A DNA stretch of 14,294 nucleotides. Source: Chloromonas sp. AAM2 (taxonomy: Eukaryota; Chlorophyta; Chlorophyceae; Chlamydomonadales; Chlamydomonadaceae). Position 1 is the stretch's first letter; each line of letters starts with the position of its first letter. A program made the translations under genes and the position numbers. A model generated the notes under the pieces. That model was not told the origin of the DNA and did no database searches. It was given only the letters and a program-made list of their open reading frames with translations. The stretch is taken from NCBI GenBank assembly GCA_004335635.1, contig QAXH01000764.1:1-14294 (forward strand), given 5' to 3'. Below, in pieces: positions 1 to 10,100 of this stretch.

Positions 1-998
1 ACTCACGATGGAAGGTGAGGCACACACAGGCGGCATCCCATGCGACGCATGATGCAGAGTAACATGACATTGGTAAGAGTAGGGAATCTGTGCTGTGGTT
101 TGCGATGACCAGGACACACGCTGGAAAGGAAGATGGCATGCTCGGGTAGTTGTACCATTGGGCAGGGCTTGCGCCAACATTGAGCTTGTTAGTACAGCTT
201 GGTGAACCTCCATCGGCTTATATAGTGATCAAGCCTTTTTGCTACAGTCAGGGGAACTGCGCAGCATCTTCGGCACCTATCACCAACCATCCTGTACTAT
301 CAGATTCAAATAGAACTGAGCTAGAACCTATCTCCTGGCATGTGTTGGTTGTGTGCAGGTAACGCACCGTGACACTGTTGCCATGATAGCGGAGACCACA
401 GGAGCAGCGCTCATCACCAAGGGGGTGTACGTGCCGCCTGGAAAACAGGTGGGGCTGCAAGGGTTTCACGATACTTGAGCGCCGCTGCATGCAAGCTGGC
501 TGAAGATCATGCACAGATGTCTGCAGCAGCGCACGATGGGTGCAAGCGAATGTTACCTTTTAGTGGCCTGTAGACGTCAGAGCCTTGCCATCTCTGTGCG
601 TGTGTTGCACATGACTGCAGGCTCCTGAAGGGGAGCGCAAGATTTTCCTGCTGATTGAGGGGCCCACGGAAAACAGCGTCAAGAGAGCAAAGCAGGTGGG
701 AGGCAAGACCAGGCAATGCGCTGCCGTGGGCCACCTGGAGCCTGACAGTGGTGGTGCATGACAATCATGAGGTGCATTGGCGAAAGGTTAGAGTGGAGAC
801 CAGTCCATGATAGTCTTGCACAAATTGAGGTATGCGTGGCTTGGCCATCTGAAGTAGCAAAAGACGCCTCACAAATAACTTTGCTGTGGCGTGTTTGTTG
901 GTTTGGCTCAGGAGCTCAAGCGCATCCTGGAGGAGACAACGGAGAAGGTCATGCGACGGGACGCGCCTGCGGGCCCCGGCAGATACTCCGTGGTGTGA
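1..998 (+). CDS. PRP5: PRP5/DDX46-type DEAD-box pre-mRNA splicing helicase, C-terminal exons (5' partial)
   Basis: Four exons fit: 1-14 (partial), 359-448, 621-695 and 912-998, all joined in phase 0 with GT-AG introns of 344, 172 and 216 nt. The window starts inside an exon ending SRWK. Exon 2 begins VTHRDTVAMI and includes TTGAA..TKGVYVPPGK. Exon 3 has PEGERKIFLLIEGPTE and SVKRAK. Exon 4 has ELKRILEET and ends GPGRYSVV-stop. This is the KH-like C-terminal domain of Prp5/DDX46 and plant RH42 (family pattern RWKVTHKET, TGAAITT.G..PPG, GERKLYL.IEGP, GRY.VL). Prp5 remodels U2 snRNP for branch-site recognition in the nucleus. Only 87 residues lie here, so the helicase motifs cannot be checked. 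KHDC4 has a related KH domain, but the GRYSVV end favours Prp5. No UGUAA poly(A) signal lies close after the stop. Confidence 0.85.
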
Positions 999-2087
999 AG
1001 AGATGGCACCCAAGGGCGGCACTTGTTGGCATGCGCTGGCAGCGCGCACGGCCACAACGGACTGAAAGCCTGTGGCTGCGGTCAGGTGGCCACCAGCCAA
1101 GAAACAGGTGTTTGACATGTGCTGGTTCTTAGTGCACAGTGGCGAGTGACAAGCAGACCAGTACCAACCCTCATATAGCAATATAGGCAGGCGACAAGGC
1201 CTAAAATAGGTTAGATGCGCATTTACATTGCAAGTGGCAAATAGGGCTCCGGTGTGCGGTGCCGCAACCAATGTGTACCTGTCTGGAAGCGAAGTCATGA
1301 CCTTGTGACTGGGCGATTACTTAGCTGTGCATTCTGAAGTTGAGCTTTGGCGCAACCAGGCTTGAGTGGACAGGAGCCGAGCACAGGAACGTGCACGTAC
1401 ACAATATAGATTCTCAGTTAGCTTTTGAACAGACCGGGTCTGCACAACTCTGGGAGAGCAGTGGCCGCCCATGGCATTTCACACCTGCCTCTTTGATACA
1501 AGTTCAGGCTGGTCCGTGCCATACTCATGTCATCCTTGCGAAACGGCACGTGCTGTTTCCTGCACTGCTATTGATGGGTCTGGACGTGTTGTACACCTGG
1601 CCATCCTGCTGCTCTGGTGGTTCGTTGTTGCATGCAAGTGAACGGTCAGCTCCACCACACAGTGTTTGTGCCTCAAGGACCCGTGGTATGTACACACTGA
1701 TGTGGATACGGTCATCAAGCTTATGGGTTGAAACTTGCTGCTCACCTCGTGCTATAGCCTGATGTTGTCTCCAGCTTGCCAGTAGAGCCCTGTCGTGCAC
1801 TGGCAAAGGTTTTCAGTCCACGATCGAGTCCGCTGTTTGCTGGCCTCAGCCATGCATCCAGCAGGACGATATATCTGTAGTCCGGACGAAACGGATCCCC
1901 AAACCATTCCTTTGCACTCATCACTAGGCATGACTACCAGCCATCGTCCAACAGTCTTGGGCTTTGCAAGGCAATGCAAGACCTGGTTTGTAAACCCATT
2001 TCAAAAGGATGTCAGTGGTCAACTGCAGTCAAATCATAAAGAAGAATGAGCTCACTTTCCCTCATCAGTCACAGGATCAGTCACCGT

Positions 2088-2156
2088 AAAAAAAAAAAAG
2101 AAGTTTGCCAGTTCTGGGACAATTTGTGTGAATAGGTCTGTAATACTGGCAAACTT
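2088..2156 (-). repeat. Inverted repeat (12 bp arms) next to a 12-nt T run on the minus strand
   Basis: Left arm AAGTTTGCCAGT at 2101-2112 and right arm ACTGGCAAACTT at 2145-2156 are exact reverse complements with a 32 nt spacer. Allowing a 2-nt bulge adds about five more A/T-rich pairs. On the plus strand the left arm is preceded by 12 A (2088-2099), so a minus-strand transcript would read stem-loop followed by TTC and T12. It lies 105-173 nt beyond the NAA10 stop. It could be part of the NAA10 3' end, a Pol III-type terminator, or a small inverted-repeat element remnant. Confidence 0.6.
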
Positions 2157-2166
2157 TTCTTTTGAC

Positions 2167-2181
2167 GGTGGGGTGGGGTGG
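2167..2181 (+). repeat. G-rich tract with two-tier G-quadruplex potential
   Basis: The plus strand reads GGTGGGGTGGGGTGG, four G runs separated by single T. The minus strand, which is NAA10 sense just past its stop, is the matching C-rich CACC repeat. It may be a chance low-complexity tract in the 3' UTR. Confidence 0.35.
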
Positions 2182-2260
2182 AGGTTCTTTTTTTCTGTAC
2201 CACCCGATTTTGTCAATTGAATCCTGGCTGCCATAGGCTGCCTCAGTCATCTCAGGAGAT

Positions 2261-3903
2261 TCAAGCCGCCTTCTCAATCGCCTTTCTTTCCTTGCGCTTG
2301 CTCTCCTGCAAGTACTTGCGCATCTCGTATGCGTCCTCTCCATTGGCGTAGTATTTGGCATCCTTGTCATGAATCCTAGTGGCAAGCAGGACACGAAAGT
2401 CATTGGTGTGAACACGAAGAGCTGTGCCTGAATAGAGTGGGTTCTGGTTGCAAGGATGAAAGGGCACATGATGTCAGATCAAAGCTGTGCCTGCTACAAG
2501 AGAACGGCGGTTGTCACAGCCTTTGCGGCCACAGCGGTTGCTTGCCGGCTGCCTCAGTCAGCACTCACTCGTATCCCAGAGTGTGCGTGTACAAGTGGAA
2601 GGCGACCTTGTTTGTCACACGCACGTGCAGTGAAACGTATTCAGCGCCAAACACTGACAACATCGCCGCATCTGCAAAGTGGCACAAGCAGGCGAAATCC
2701 AATGCAGCATGAGACACACAAATGCAGCAGGCCACGGCACTCTTCCTCAATGTCAATCCACGAGACAGAGAAAATGAGCAAGCTACGATGCAGCGATGCC
2801 AGCATGTGATGCAGCAAGTGTGACGCCGTGAGTTCCCCTGACATCCAGCCCTGCGTGAGGTGTCTGCATCAGAAGAAGGGCACTGGCACTGAGCAAATCT
2901 GGTCACAGGTCCACAGGGGCTACTGCAAGACTTGCGTGTTGCTTGCATCAAGCGCGTTGCCAATCCCAGCTTGCGATGTGTGCGTGCCACCGCCAAGCTA
3001 GTGATGTGGCCGTGGATGTCTGTACTGTCCTCATCCCTGCAACCACACACAGAATTGAACGAGTGTCCTGACTGGTAAGGCACCAGCGCCCAGGAGGACT
3101 TACGCGGCGATGGGATCACATGCCAGCCATTGCCATTGCCTGGTGTGTATACCAATCAATGAGCAATATATTATGCTCATAGTGTTATGCGCACCGCACG
3201 TTAACAGCCGGCAGCTAAGAGAGAAAACATGTGCGGCTGCTGTTGTGCAAACCCCAGCCCCCGCTGACTCACAGCCCCCCCACTGACATCTTGGCCAGCA
3301 CATAGCCCACGATGCGCCCGTCATAGTCCTCTGCCACATATAGAAGCTGGGGCCAGCTCAGTATGTGGTACAGGTAGTACTGAGGGCAACAGGAAAGTGC
3401 AACAATCAAGCTGGGCCTTGAGTCACTGGCAATTTGTGCAGCTTTTGCATGGATCACGTCCATGTGTAGGACGTGGCCTGACTGCATGCTGTGCGTAACA
3501 GTCAAAGCTTGCAAACAAGCATGATTAGGGCAAAGCTGTTGTAAAAGCATAGCCAGCACACCAGGCTTCGGCACCCACCTTCATCTGATAGTTTTCTGGA
3601 AGGCTACGCAGCAGGCAAACGAGTGAAAACAGGACAAGGCATTAGGAGGCGATGTGGAGCAGCTTACATGCATAAGAGGTGGACTGCATGGCTGCCCGCA
3701 TGGACAAGCTCCAAACATCATGTGCTAGGGTTGGGCTTGCATGCTCACCACAAGAGGTTACATCTTTGCATCTGCAGTCAGAGGGCAGCAACGAATGATA
3801 ATGGGGTCTGCACTGCCTGAAACTGCAGCATTTCCATTCGGTTGAGCTGATTATCACCAACCTGCAAGAGATCATCCACCGTAGCTGGCCTGATGCAGAC
3901 CAT
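2261..3903 (-). CDS. NAA10: N-alpha-acetyltransferase 10, catalytic subunit of NatA (complete)
   Basis: Seven exons in reading order: 3862-3903, 3749-3771, 3579-3603, 3273-3379, 2936-3036, 2569-2671 and 2261-2375. They sum to 516 nt and 171 residues, with every phase closing. The product starts [14 protein letters not shown] and continues MQRCNLLC then LPENYQMK. The LPENY Glu (E25) matches the family's catalytic-site Glu24, and the Tyr two residues later is also kept. It then reads [28 protein letters not shown] and the acetyl-CoA loop RKLGLA (87-92). AEYVSLHVR and [14 protein letters not shown] follow, and the Lys-rich tail ends EKAA. This is a GNAT fold protein that, with NAA15 on the ribosome, acetylates Ala/Ser/Thr/Cys/Gly N-termini. 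The residue 60-72 loop is slightly longer than in land plants, and the tail is shorter. All introns are GT-AG except intron 5, read as GC-AG. The gene is divergent from the F-box gene, with 265 bp between start codons. Confidence 0.95.
2672..2935 (-). other. GC-AG intron 5 of NAA10
   Basis: Exon 5 is read to ...LMQAT plus one base at 2936, followed by GCAAGT, a perfect GC-type donor. The acceptor TTTGCAG ends at 2672. The join yields [18 protein letters not shown], which matches the family pattern LMTAAQAAMEQVYEAEYV residue for residue in length. The nearest in-phase GT donor, at 2922-2923 (GTAGCC), would insert four extra residues in a fixed-length helix region and is a poorer site. Confidence 0.75.
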
Positions 3904-4168
3904 GGCTGAAAAAGGGCTGACTGAAGGAACGCGCAGTCAGACAGATCTGTGCCTAAAAAGTGTCTGCACTTGCGGCCCTCGCGCTTTTTCAACTCGCAAT
4001 GCTTGCAGCCTGAGGCACACTCTACCTCGACATCAAGTGCGAGCATCTTGCTACCGGGCGCCTAATCCTGTTGTTGTTGGCCGTTGGATCGGTTGCCACG
4101 TGAACCCGGATAGCCGGGATAAGTTTGGGAGCTCGCTTCTGATTGCTTGGCGATTTGCTTGGCACACA
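3904..4168. promoter_or_regulatory. Candidate bidirectional promoter between NAA10 and the F-box gene
   Basis: Only 265 bp separate the two divergent start codons, so both 5' UTRs and core promoters must fit here unless either gene has a 5' UTR intron. I see no clear TATA box. A plus-strand open frame runs through from 3893 into the F-box ORF, but its extra 92 codons look like leader sequence, not a conserved domain. The inference rests on spacing alone. Confidence 0.5.
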
Positions 4169-7100
4169 ATGTTCCCTCTTGAGCGTCTTGATGATTTGTG
4201 CCTTGGCAAGGTCTTGTCGTTTCTGTCCGTGGGTGACCTGAGGTCCGTACGATGCACCTGTCAACGCCTACACAGAATAGGCGCTGAGGACAGCGTTTGG
4301 AAGCGCCATATCCATCATGATTTTGGGATTTTGCTGGAGGTGGGTGAGGAAAAGTCGACCGGCCAAACGCAGGGACACCGGGAAACCCTGCTGCTTCTCC
4401 AAACACAATCAACAGTTGGTGGTAAGACAGGTGTTGCTCAGCAGCAGCAGTGCAGCCCTGATTGCGTCATACTGTGACAAAAGCCATACTATTCTAGATG
4501 GTATACCCAGATGTTCTGAGAGGGCATGAAGGAAGAGCGTCCGCATGTCCACCGGCACCCATGGCCCCATCACCTCGTCTCTGTGCATCAACTCCTAAAG
4601 CGATTGTTGAGTGTAAATTTTGTAACAACTTTCGCTCAAGCGTACTGTCCAAAAATTAAAAAAACATGGCTGCTTTAGATTGGCCAATCTGCAACTGTTC
4701 ACATGCAGGGGCGGGATCTGCTGGCGGTGTACGACCAGCTCTCAGGTCGCTGCAGCCTGGGAGTGCTGCCTTTCCAGGCTGTCTTCACAGACCAAGGATG
4801 TGACCAGCCCTTCCAGGAGTACTGGGTGCGTGGCAAGCCAACGGTTGACCATGTGGGATGCAAATCACGTTATGCTCGGGCATCGCATAGCTATGCAACC
4901 AAACCGGCCAAGCCTGAGTAACGCAAATATTTGGTTGGTGATATCTTTTGTCACAGAGCAGGTTGGTGAAATGTCTTCTTATGGGTGTCAGCCACGCGCG
5001 TGCTTGCGATGGACACGTTTGGAGGCATGTGCATTGACAGACCTTATTGCATGAGTGTGCTCATGTAGGCAGGTGCTGGGGTAGCCAAACAACACGTGAC
5101 ACACTTGGAGCTAGCACTTGCACAGTCCGTGGGCCGTGCAATTGAGTGTAGTGTGCCTCGTGCGCCTTGGCTGCAGGCGGGCAATCTGCTGAGCATGTCC
5201 ACACGCAACAGCCTGTTCTGCACCCAGGCATGCACCACCAACGCACACGTGCTGGGTGTGCTCGTGCCGCCGGCACAGGCTTTGTCAGCAGCTGCCGGCC
5301 CCTCTCAGACTGTGCGTGAATCGGGTGGGCAGTCGAGCGCCCGGGATAGTGTGTTGCACCCTCAGGTGAGGTGTGCCCAGGAAAGAAACGGTGGGAGCTA
5401 AATTACGTGTTGTACCGCCTGCAGCACTTATTGATCAGCGGGGAGCTGCACCAGCTGCATAACGGAGTGATTGAACGTGAAAGCATATGCCTGTCTGTAG
5501 GACGTTAAAAGCCCAGGCAAGACTGGCTTGTAGGACACTTGACCAACCATAGGCACGGAAGGCGTCAAATGCCTCGGTGTGAGCATCGTGCATGGGTATG
5601 AGCAGGTGTGTGTACGAATGTACATGATATGTGCATGTGCTGCAGGACGCTGAATACGCTGCGCGCGCGGCCCAGCACCGGGAGCTGCTGCTGCGCTACT
5701 GTCTGTGCCCGGCCGCCTACATGCTGCGGCCGCTGACCCTGGCGGCCCTTCGGCTGGGCGCCCTGCCCTACCTCCCGCCCGCATGCCTGGCCGCCGCACG
5801 CACTCGCCTGGAGGCATGCTCAACCAAAGGTGTGCGCACCTGACACACATGCTGCATGCGCTAAGGAAGACCGGGCGAGGAGTGCCAGGCCATGTTGAAG
5901 GCATGTCGTTTTACATCTGGGCGTCGCACAAAACAGATGAAACAGAAGTGTGCAGGCGGTGTTTGTCTGCACACCGTCTGCACACGTTACGGGAGACTTG
6001 GGTCAGATTGGCAGGCAATATAAGTCTTGGATGGGCATTTAAGATGCACCACTACGCTGGATGAGCTAGATGTGACGCAGTACTGCAAGGCTACCAGGGT
6101 TTCAGGACTTTCCGAGGGATGGTCAGGCATTGCGTGGTGCCCTGCTGGTGCTGCTGCCGCTGTGTTGCCGGTTGAATGGCTCATTGGCTCAACACCATCC
6201 CAGACGGTTCAGTGGTTCACTTGCTAGGGTCTTTCAGGACAGCAACAGTACGTGTTCCCGCATGTGGCTTGCTGTCGCTGCCAATGCTGTGTTGTTGCCA
6301 GGCCTCTTTCAACCCTGCCCGTGGTGCCCTTGCCCCTGCACAGGTCTGGAGGACCTGTTCGTTCATGCGTACAACCACATGGCGCAGGGCCTGGACTGGG
6401 GCCGCAGTATCATCAAGGCAGTCACCAGCGACGAGGACATTCACCAGGTGACGAGCTTGTCAGGCAAGCAGACCAGAAGCGTTGCATCTGTGCCTGTAAA
6501 CACACTGACGCTTGCATGATGTCAAGCTTTCAGTGGCCACTCTGCACCCTTGTAAAGTGATTTGAACGCCACTCAGAACGCTATCTTTACATAGGCTGCA
6601 GCTTGCATGCTGACACAACTGCAATTGCACCCCCTTTCTCTTCCGTGCCCCGCCAAACTCCGTTGCGCCGTCAACTCTGAACATCCATTGCTTGTTGTGC
6701 AGGTGCATAACGTTGCCTGGCAGGTGTGGCATGGTCAGGTGCCGCGCGCTCCCCTGGACCTGTGCGCCCTGGATCCGCACACGGGCCGGCGACTGGTGGA
6801 CAGACGCGTGCTGCACGGGATGCAACCCGCACCGCAGGCTGACCCTGGAAAGCCCTGCAGCCTAGGTGCGGACCAGTCACACAAACCAGGTCGCATCAGT
6901 GCTCTTTCAGTTGCATGGCCAGGACACGGCACGCAGCCAACATTGACGGACAGTTGTGGCATCAATGCAGCAGGAGACCAGCAATTGCTCTGGGCTACGC
7001 TTCAAGGCGTACACGGCTTGACTCCACATGCTTCTTAGCTGTACACAATTCCTAAACTTACTGTTTGTCCATGCCGCCGCACTTCCATGCAGGTGTGTTC

Positions 7101-10100
7101 TCTGAGGTTCAGTTGGACCGGCATGAGACCGTCACGTGCCCGGTGCGCAGCGGGGCTGTGTACGCCGCCACCCTGGCGGCGGGCCATCAGGGAGACAGGG
7201 CCGGAGCTGAGGGGCAGGCCAGCTGGATAACACAGGCCGCTTCGCTCATGGATGTCACACATCACCCATGGATCACGGTGAGCTGTCACACTGTCAGGAA
7301 CCACATCACACTATATCAGGAGCCACACCACTGGCCACGTTTTGAGAGGTAGATCATGTTGGTGATGCCAGCTGTATGACTGATCACCGTGTGAACGGGC
7401 AATGAGATGTGAACCACCAGCTTGTGGTGTTGCTAGCTGCGTTCGCCCGCACAACAGAAGTAACTAAGTTGAGCAGACAGCACTCTCAGACGCTTGTGCA
7501 GCAACAGCATCGTGTACAGCTGCACATCACTGCCCCGGCCAAGCACATGAACAACCATGCTTTACTGTGTATGGCTTGGCTAGCAGTCCAGCCCTGAACA
7601 TTGATTTGCCGTATAGGAGTTGTCTGGCATCACCACGGCGGCCCAGGTGCTGATGACTGCGGCGCGCGGGGCCCTGCCGCCCGTCCACGGGTACTTCTGC
7701 TCGCATGTGGGCGAGTGGGTGGAGTTCCGCAGGGCGGATGTTGGCGAGGCTGCAGCTCCATGCTCTCCCGCCACACCCGCCCGCCTGCCGTCTGATGCTG
7801 GTGACAGGGCAGCACAGGGCGCTGGCGAGTGGCATGCGAGCGTGCATCCCGTCATCTGGTTCAGGTACACCATGACCACATGCTGCATGGGACACATGGA
7901 TGGTGGCATTGCACCCGCCACATGCTCATGCACAAGCAAAATGCTGCTGTGGCTGGTGTACATGGACCCGGCATTCTCATGGCACGTGCTTGGTTGCCAT
8001 TGTTGATGCAGAACGGTTGGCATCCCCTGCTTCTGCATGACAGGCAGGGCCTGGCAGTGATTGCTGTTGCTTGTTCAGTGAACAATGCGTCGTGCACGTG
8101 CCTTGCCCTCAGGTACTACGACCGTCGTGAGTTGTCGCTGCACAAGCGGATCAGGCGACAGCAGGCCATGGCAGCCCTGCAGGTTGGGACAAGGGCACGT
8201 GTGACAAGCTGGCAGAACCTCACAACGGTTACCAGCTGGCTGTGCCCCTGGCATCACATGCCCCGCTGACTGTCAGCCTGCTGTGCTTATGGGCCCAGCT
8301 GTATGGCACGTGACGTAGCTACAGCATGGACTACTGTTGCTGTGGTTGTTGTGCGGTGCAGGATGCCGCACAGTCCGTGGTCAACCAAATCATCGAGGGT
8401 GCTCTGGCTCAGGTTCCAGTGGACCCTGGCACCAGCAGCGGAACTAGCAGTGGCAGCGTTCCAGCCAGCCGGGCAGTGAGCGACACTGGAGCTCCAGCCC
8501 CAGGCTCCAGCTCTGAATTCAGCCTGCCAGGCCAGGTGGACATGGCAACAGCAGCGGCTGTGGGACACACCGAGGCAGAGGGTACGCCTGGTGGGGAAGA
8601 GGAGGAGGAGGAAGCAGAGGAGGTGGAGGAGGAGGAGGGGCTGGCAGAGGGGCAGGAGGTCGGCGGAGATTCATATGAGACGTTGTTGCAATGGGCTGCG
8701 CACAACGACCCTCTTATGCCCCTGCCACCCGGTACTGACACCCACGTGCTCGCCCCGATGGCAGCTGCTGGTGATGGGCTGGGAGGGCAGCAGGTGGGGC
8801 CGGGCGAGCGGGGTGTGCTGCTTGCGGGGTCGGACCGGGCGCTCCGGCGGCGCCTGCTGTCGGACCCCCTACTGCTGTCAGCACTGCGCCTCACACCAGC
8901 GCAGACCCTGGGGCAGCAGCAGCAGGCATCCAGGCGACAATCCTCCAGCTCAGATGCACCCTCCCCGTTGCCTATGAGTCTCACTGGACATAAGAGCTTA
9001 CACGCAACCACCCCTGATGCAACCAGCAACGCAGGCCCCAGCACCAGCCGTAGGAGCAGTGGTAGCGGTGGCGGCAGCAGCAGCGATAGTGCGCACAAGT
9101 GTCGCTCTGTTTCATTCCCGCAGCCACCCCACTGCTCCATCTCCACACCGACATTGCTGTCGCTGCATGGCTTACTGCATGAGCTGTCCGATGGTGCGGC
9201 TGCTGACTGTGAAGAGCTGGGTCTGTGGGTCAATCCGCTGGGCCAGGCAAACAGCCCGCACTCTCAAATCACTTACATGGGACCACAGCTTGTGCCCCAC
9301 TCTCCAGGGCAAGCGGGGCATGCAGCAGACGCTAGGGTTCACCACCTTAGCCAAGGGCCGCCAGCTGACGGCAAGCCGAGCCTGCACACGCCCAGCCAAC
9401 CCGTGCTATTCACAGGGCGGAGCGTCCCGGTGCCAGCATGGGACTGGTCCCGCATTCGTGCTGCTCTGCTGCACAGCAACTGTAGCCAGCCAGCCTGCGA
9501 CCAATCAGCATCGTCAGCATCACCGGTGCGCACAGTAAGGCCTGCAGCAGCCCAGCCACAGCAGGCTGACCCCGCCGCCCCTGCAGTCGCATCCGCAGAT
9601 CCCGCGGCAGCCCTTAGGGGTGCGGGGCCGGGGCTGGCGTGTCCCATAGCCCCAGTGCCCGTGACCCGAGGCATGTGGGAGGCGCCTGGGCCCAGCTTCC
9701 CCTTCTCACACTCGCTGCCCGCCGCAGCCCCAGAGGTGCGGCTGGCTGGGTCAAGGTAGTATCCTGGCTTACTATACGTGTTGGCTATTTGCATCAGAGT
9801 AGGGTTGTGGGTTACCATGCAGGCCATGACTGGTGCCATGGCGAGTTGCCTGGTTATGCGTCAACAATGCTTGCTTGAATGCAAGCACTTTGGTGGCAGC
9901 TTACATCAGGCACGCAGGAAGGAGGGCCGTCCATCATGACATGCCACACCATGTTGTCGGAGCATTGTGCATGCTGGCAAGCCGTGGATCGGGTGCACGC
10001 GTGTGTTGCGCAGGTCAGCAGCGTCTTTGGCTGGGGCTCGGGCACCGCACACACCGACACCACACTGCATGTCAGGTAAGCGACACCACACTGCATGTCA

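Larger units (their letters stand above)
999..2260. other. Intergenic region between converging PRP5 and NAA10 genes
   Basis: This stretch runs from the PRP5 stop to the NAA10 stop on the other strand and should contain both 3' UTRs. Open frames here, such as 1340-1762 on the plus strand, show no recognisable domain, no splice-consistent homology and many Cys/Trp/His codons typical of chance frames. A TGTAA at 1986-1990 on the plus strand is the first chlorophyte-type poly(A) word after PRP5, but it is nearly 1 kb away. The right end holds the stem-loop with T-run and a G-rich tract, which are listed separately. Confidence 0.6.

Noticed and set aside
765..1298. 177-codon minus-strand open frame
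   Set aside because: It overlaps the certain last PRP5 exon antisense and shows no domain.
1340..1762. 140-codon plus-strand open frame
   Set aside because: It has no recognisable motif, biased Trp/Cys/His content, no splice partners, and lies where a 3' UTR or intergenic DNA is expected.
2922..2935. GT donor (GTAGCC) for NAA10 exon 5
   Set aside because: It joins in phase but inserts four residues into a region of fixed length in NAA10. The GC donor with GCAAGT fits exactly.
3893..4168. N-terminal extension of the F-box ORF by 92 codons
   Set aside because: The extension overlaps the first bases of NAA10 on the other strand and has no conserved features. The ATG at 4169 sits just before the F-box.
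5690..5805. SOCS-box-like segment (LRPLTLAALRLGALPYLPP) in the F-box protein
   Set aside because: The elongin-binding pattern is not satisfied at the key Cys/Ala spacing, and a SOCS box together with an F-box in one receptor would be odd. The resemblance is to Leu/Pro composition only.
8409..9233. 274-codon open frame on the minus strand
   Set aside because: It is the antisense shadow of the low-complexity F-box exon 11. GC-rich repeats of GAG/GCA/CAG open the opposite frame. It has no domain, and the plus frame continues splice-consistent coding on both sides.
9736..9759. Alternative donor TCAAG|GTAGTA for F-box exon 11
   Set aside because: It leaves phase 2, which would put exon 12 in a frame that leads to a stop in exon 13. 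Ending at 9735 keeps all later phases open to the final stop.
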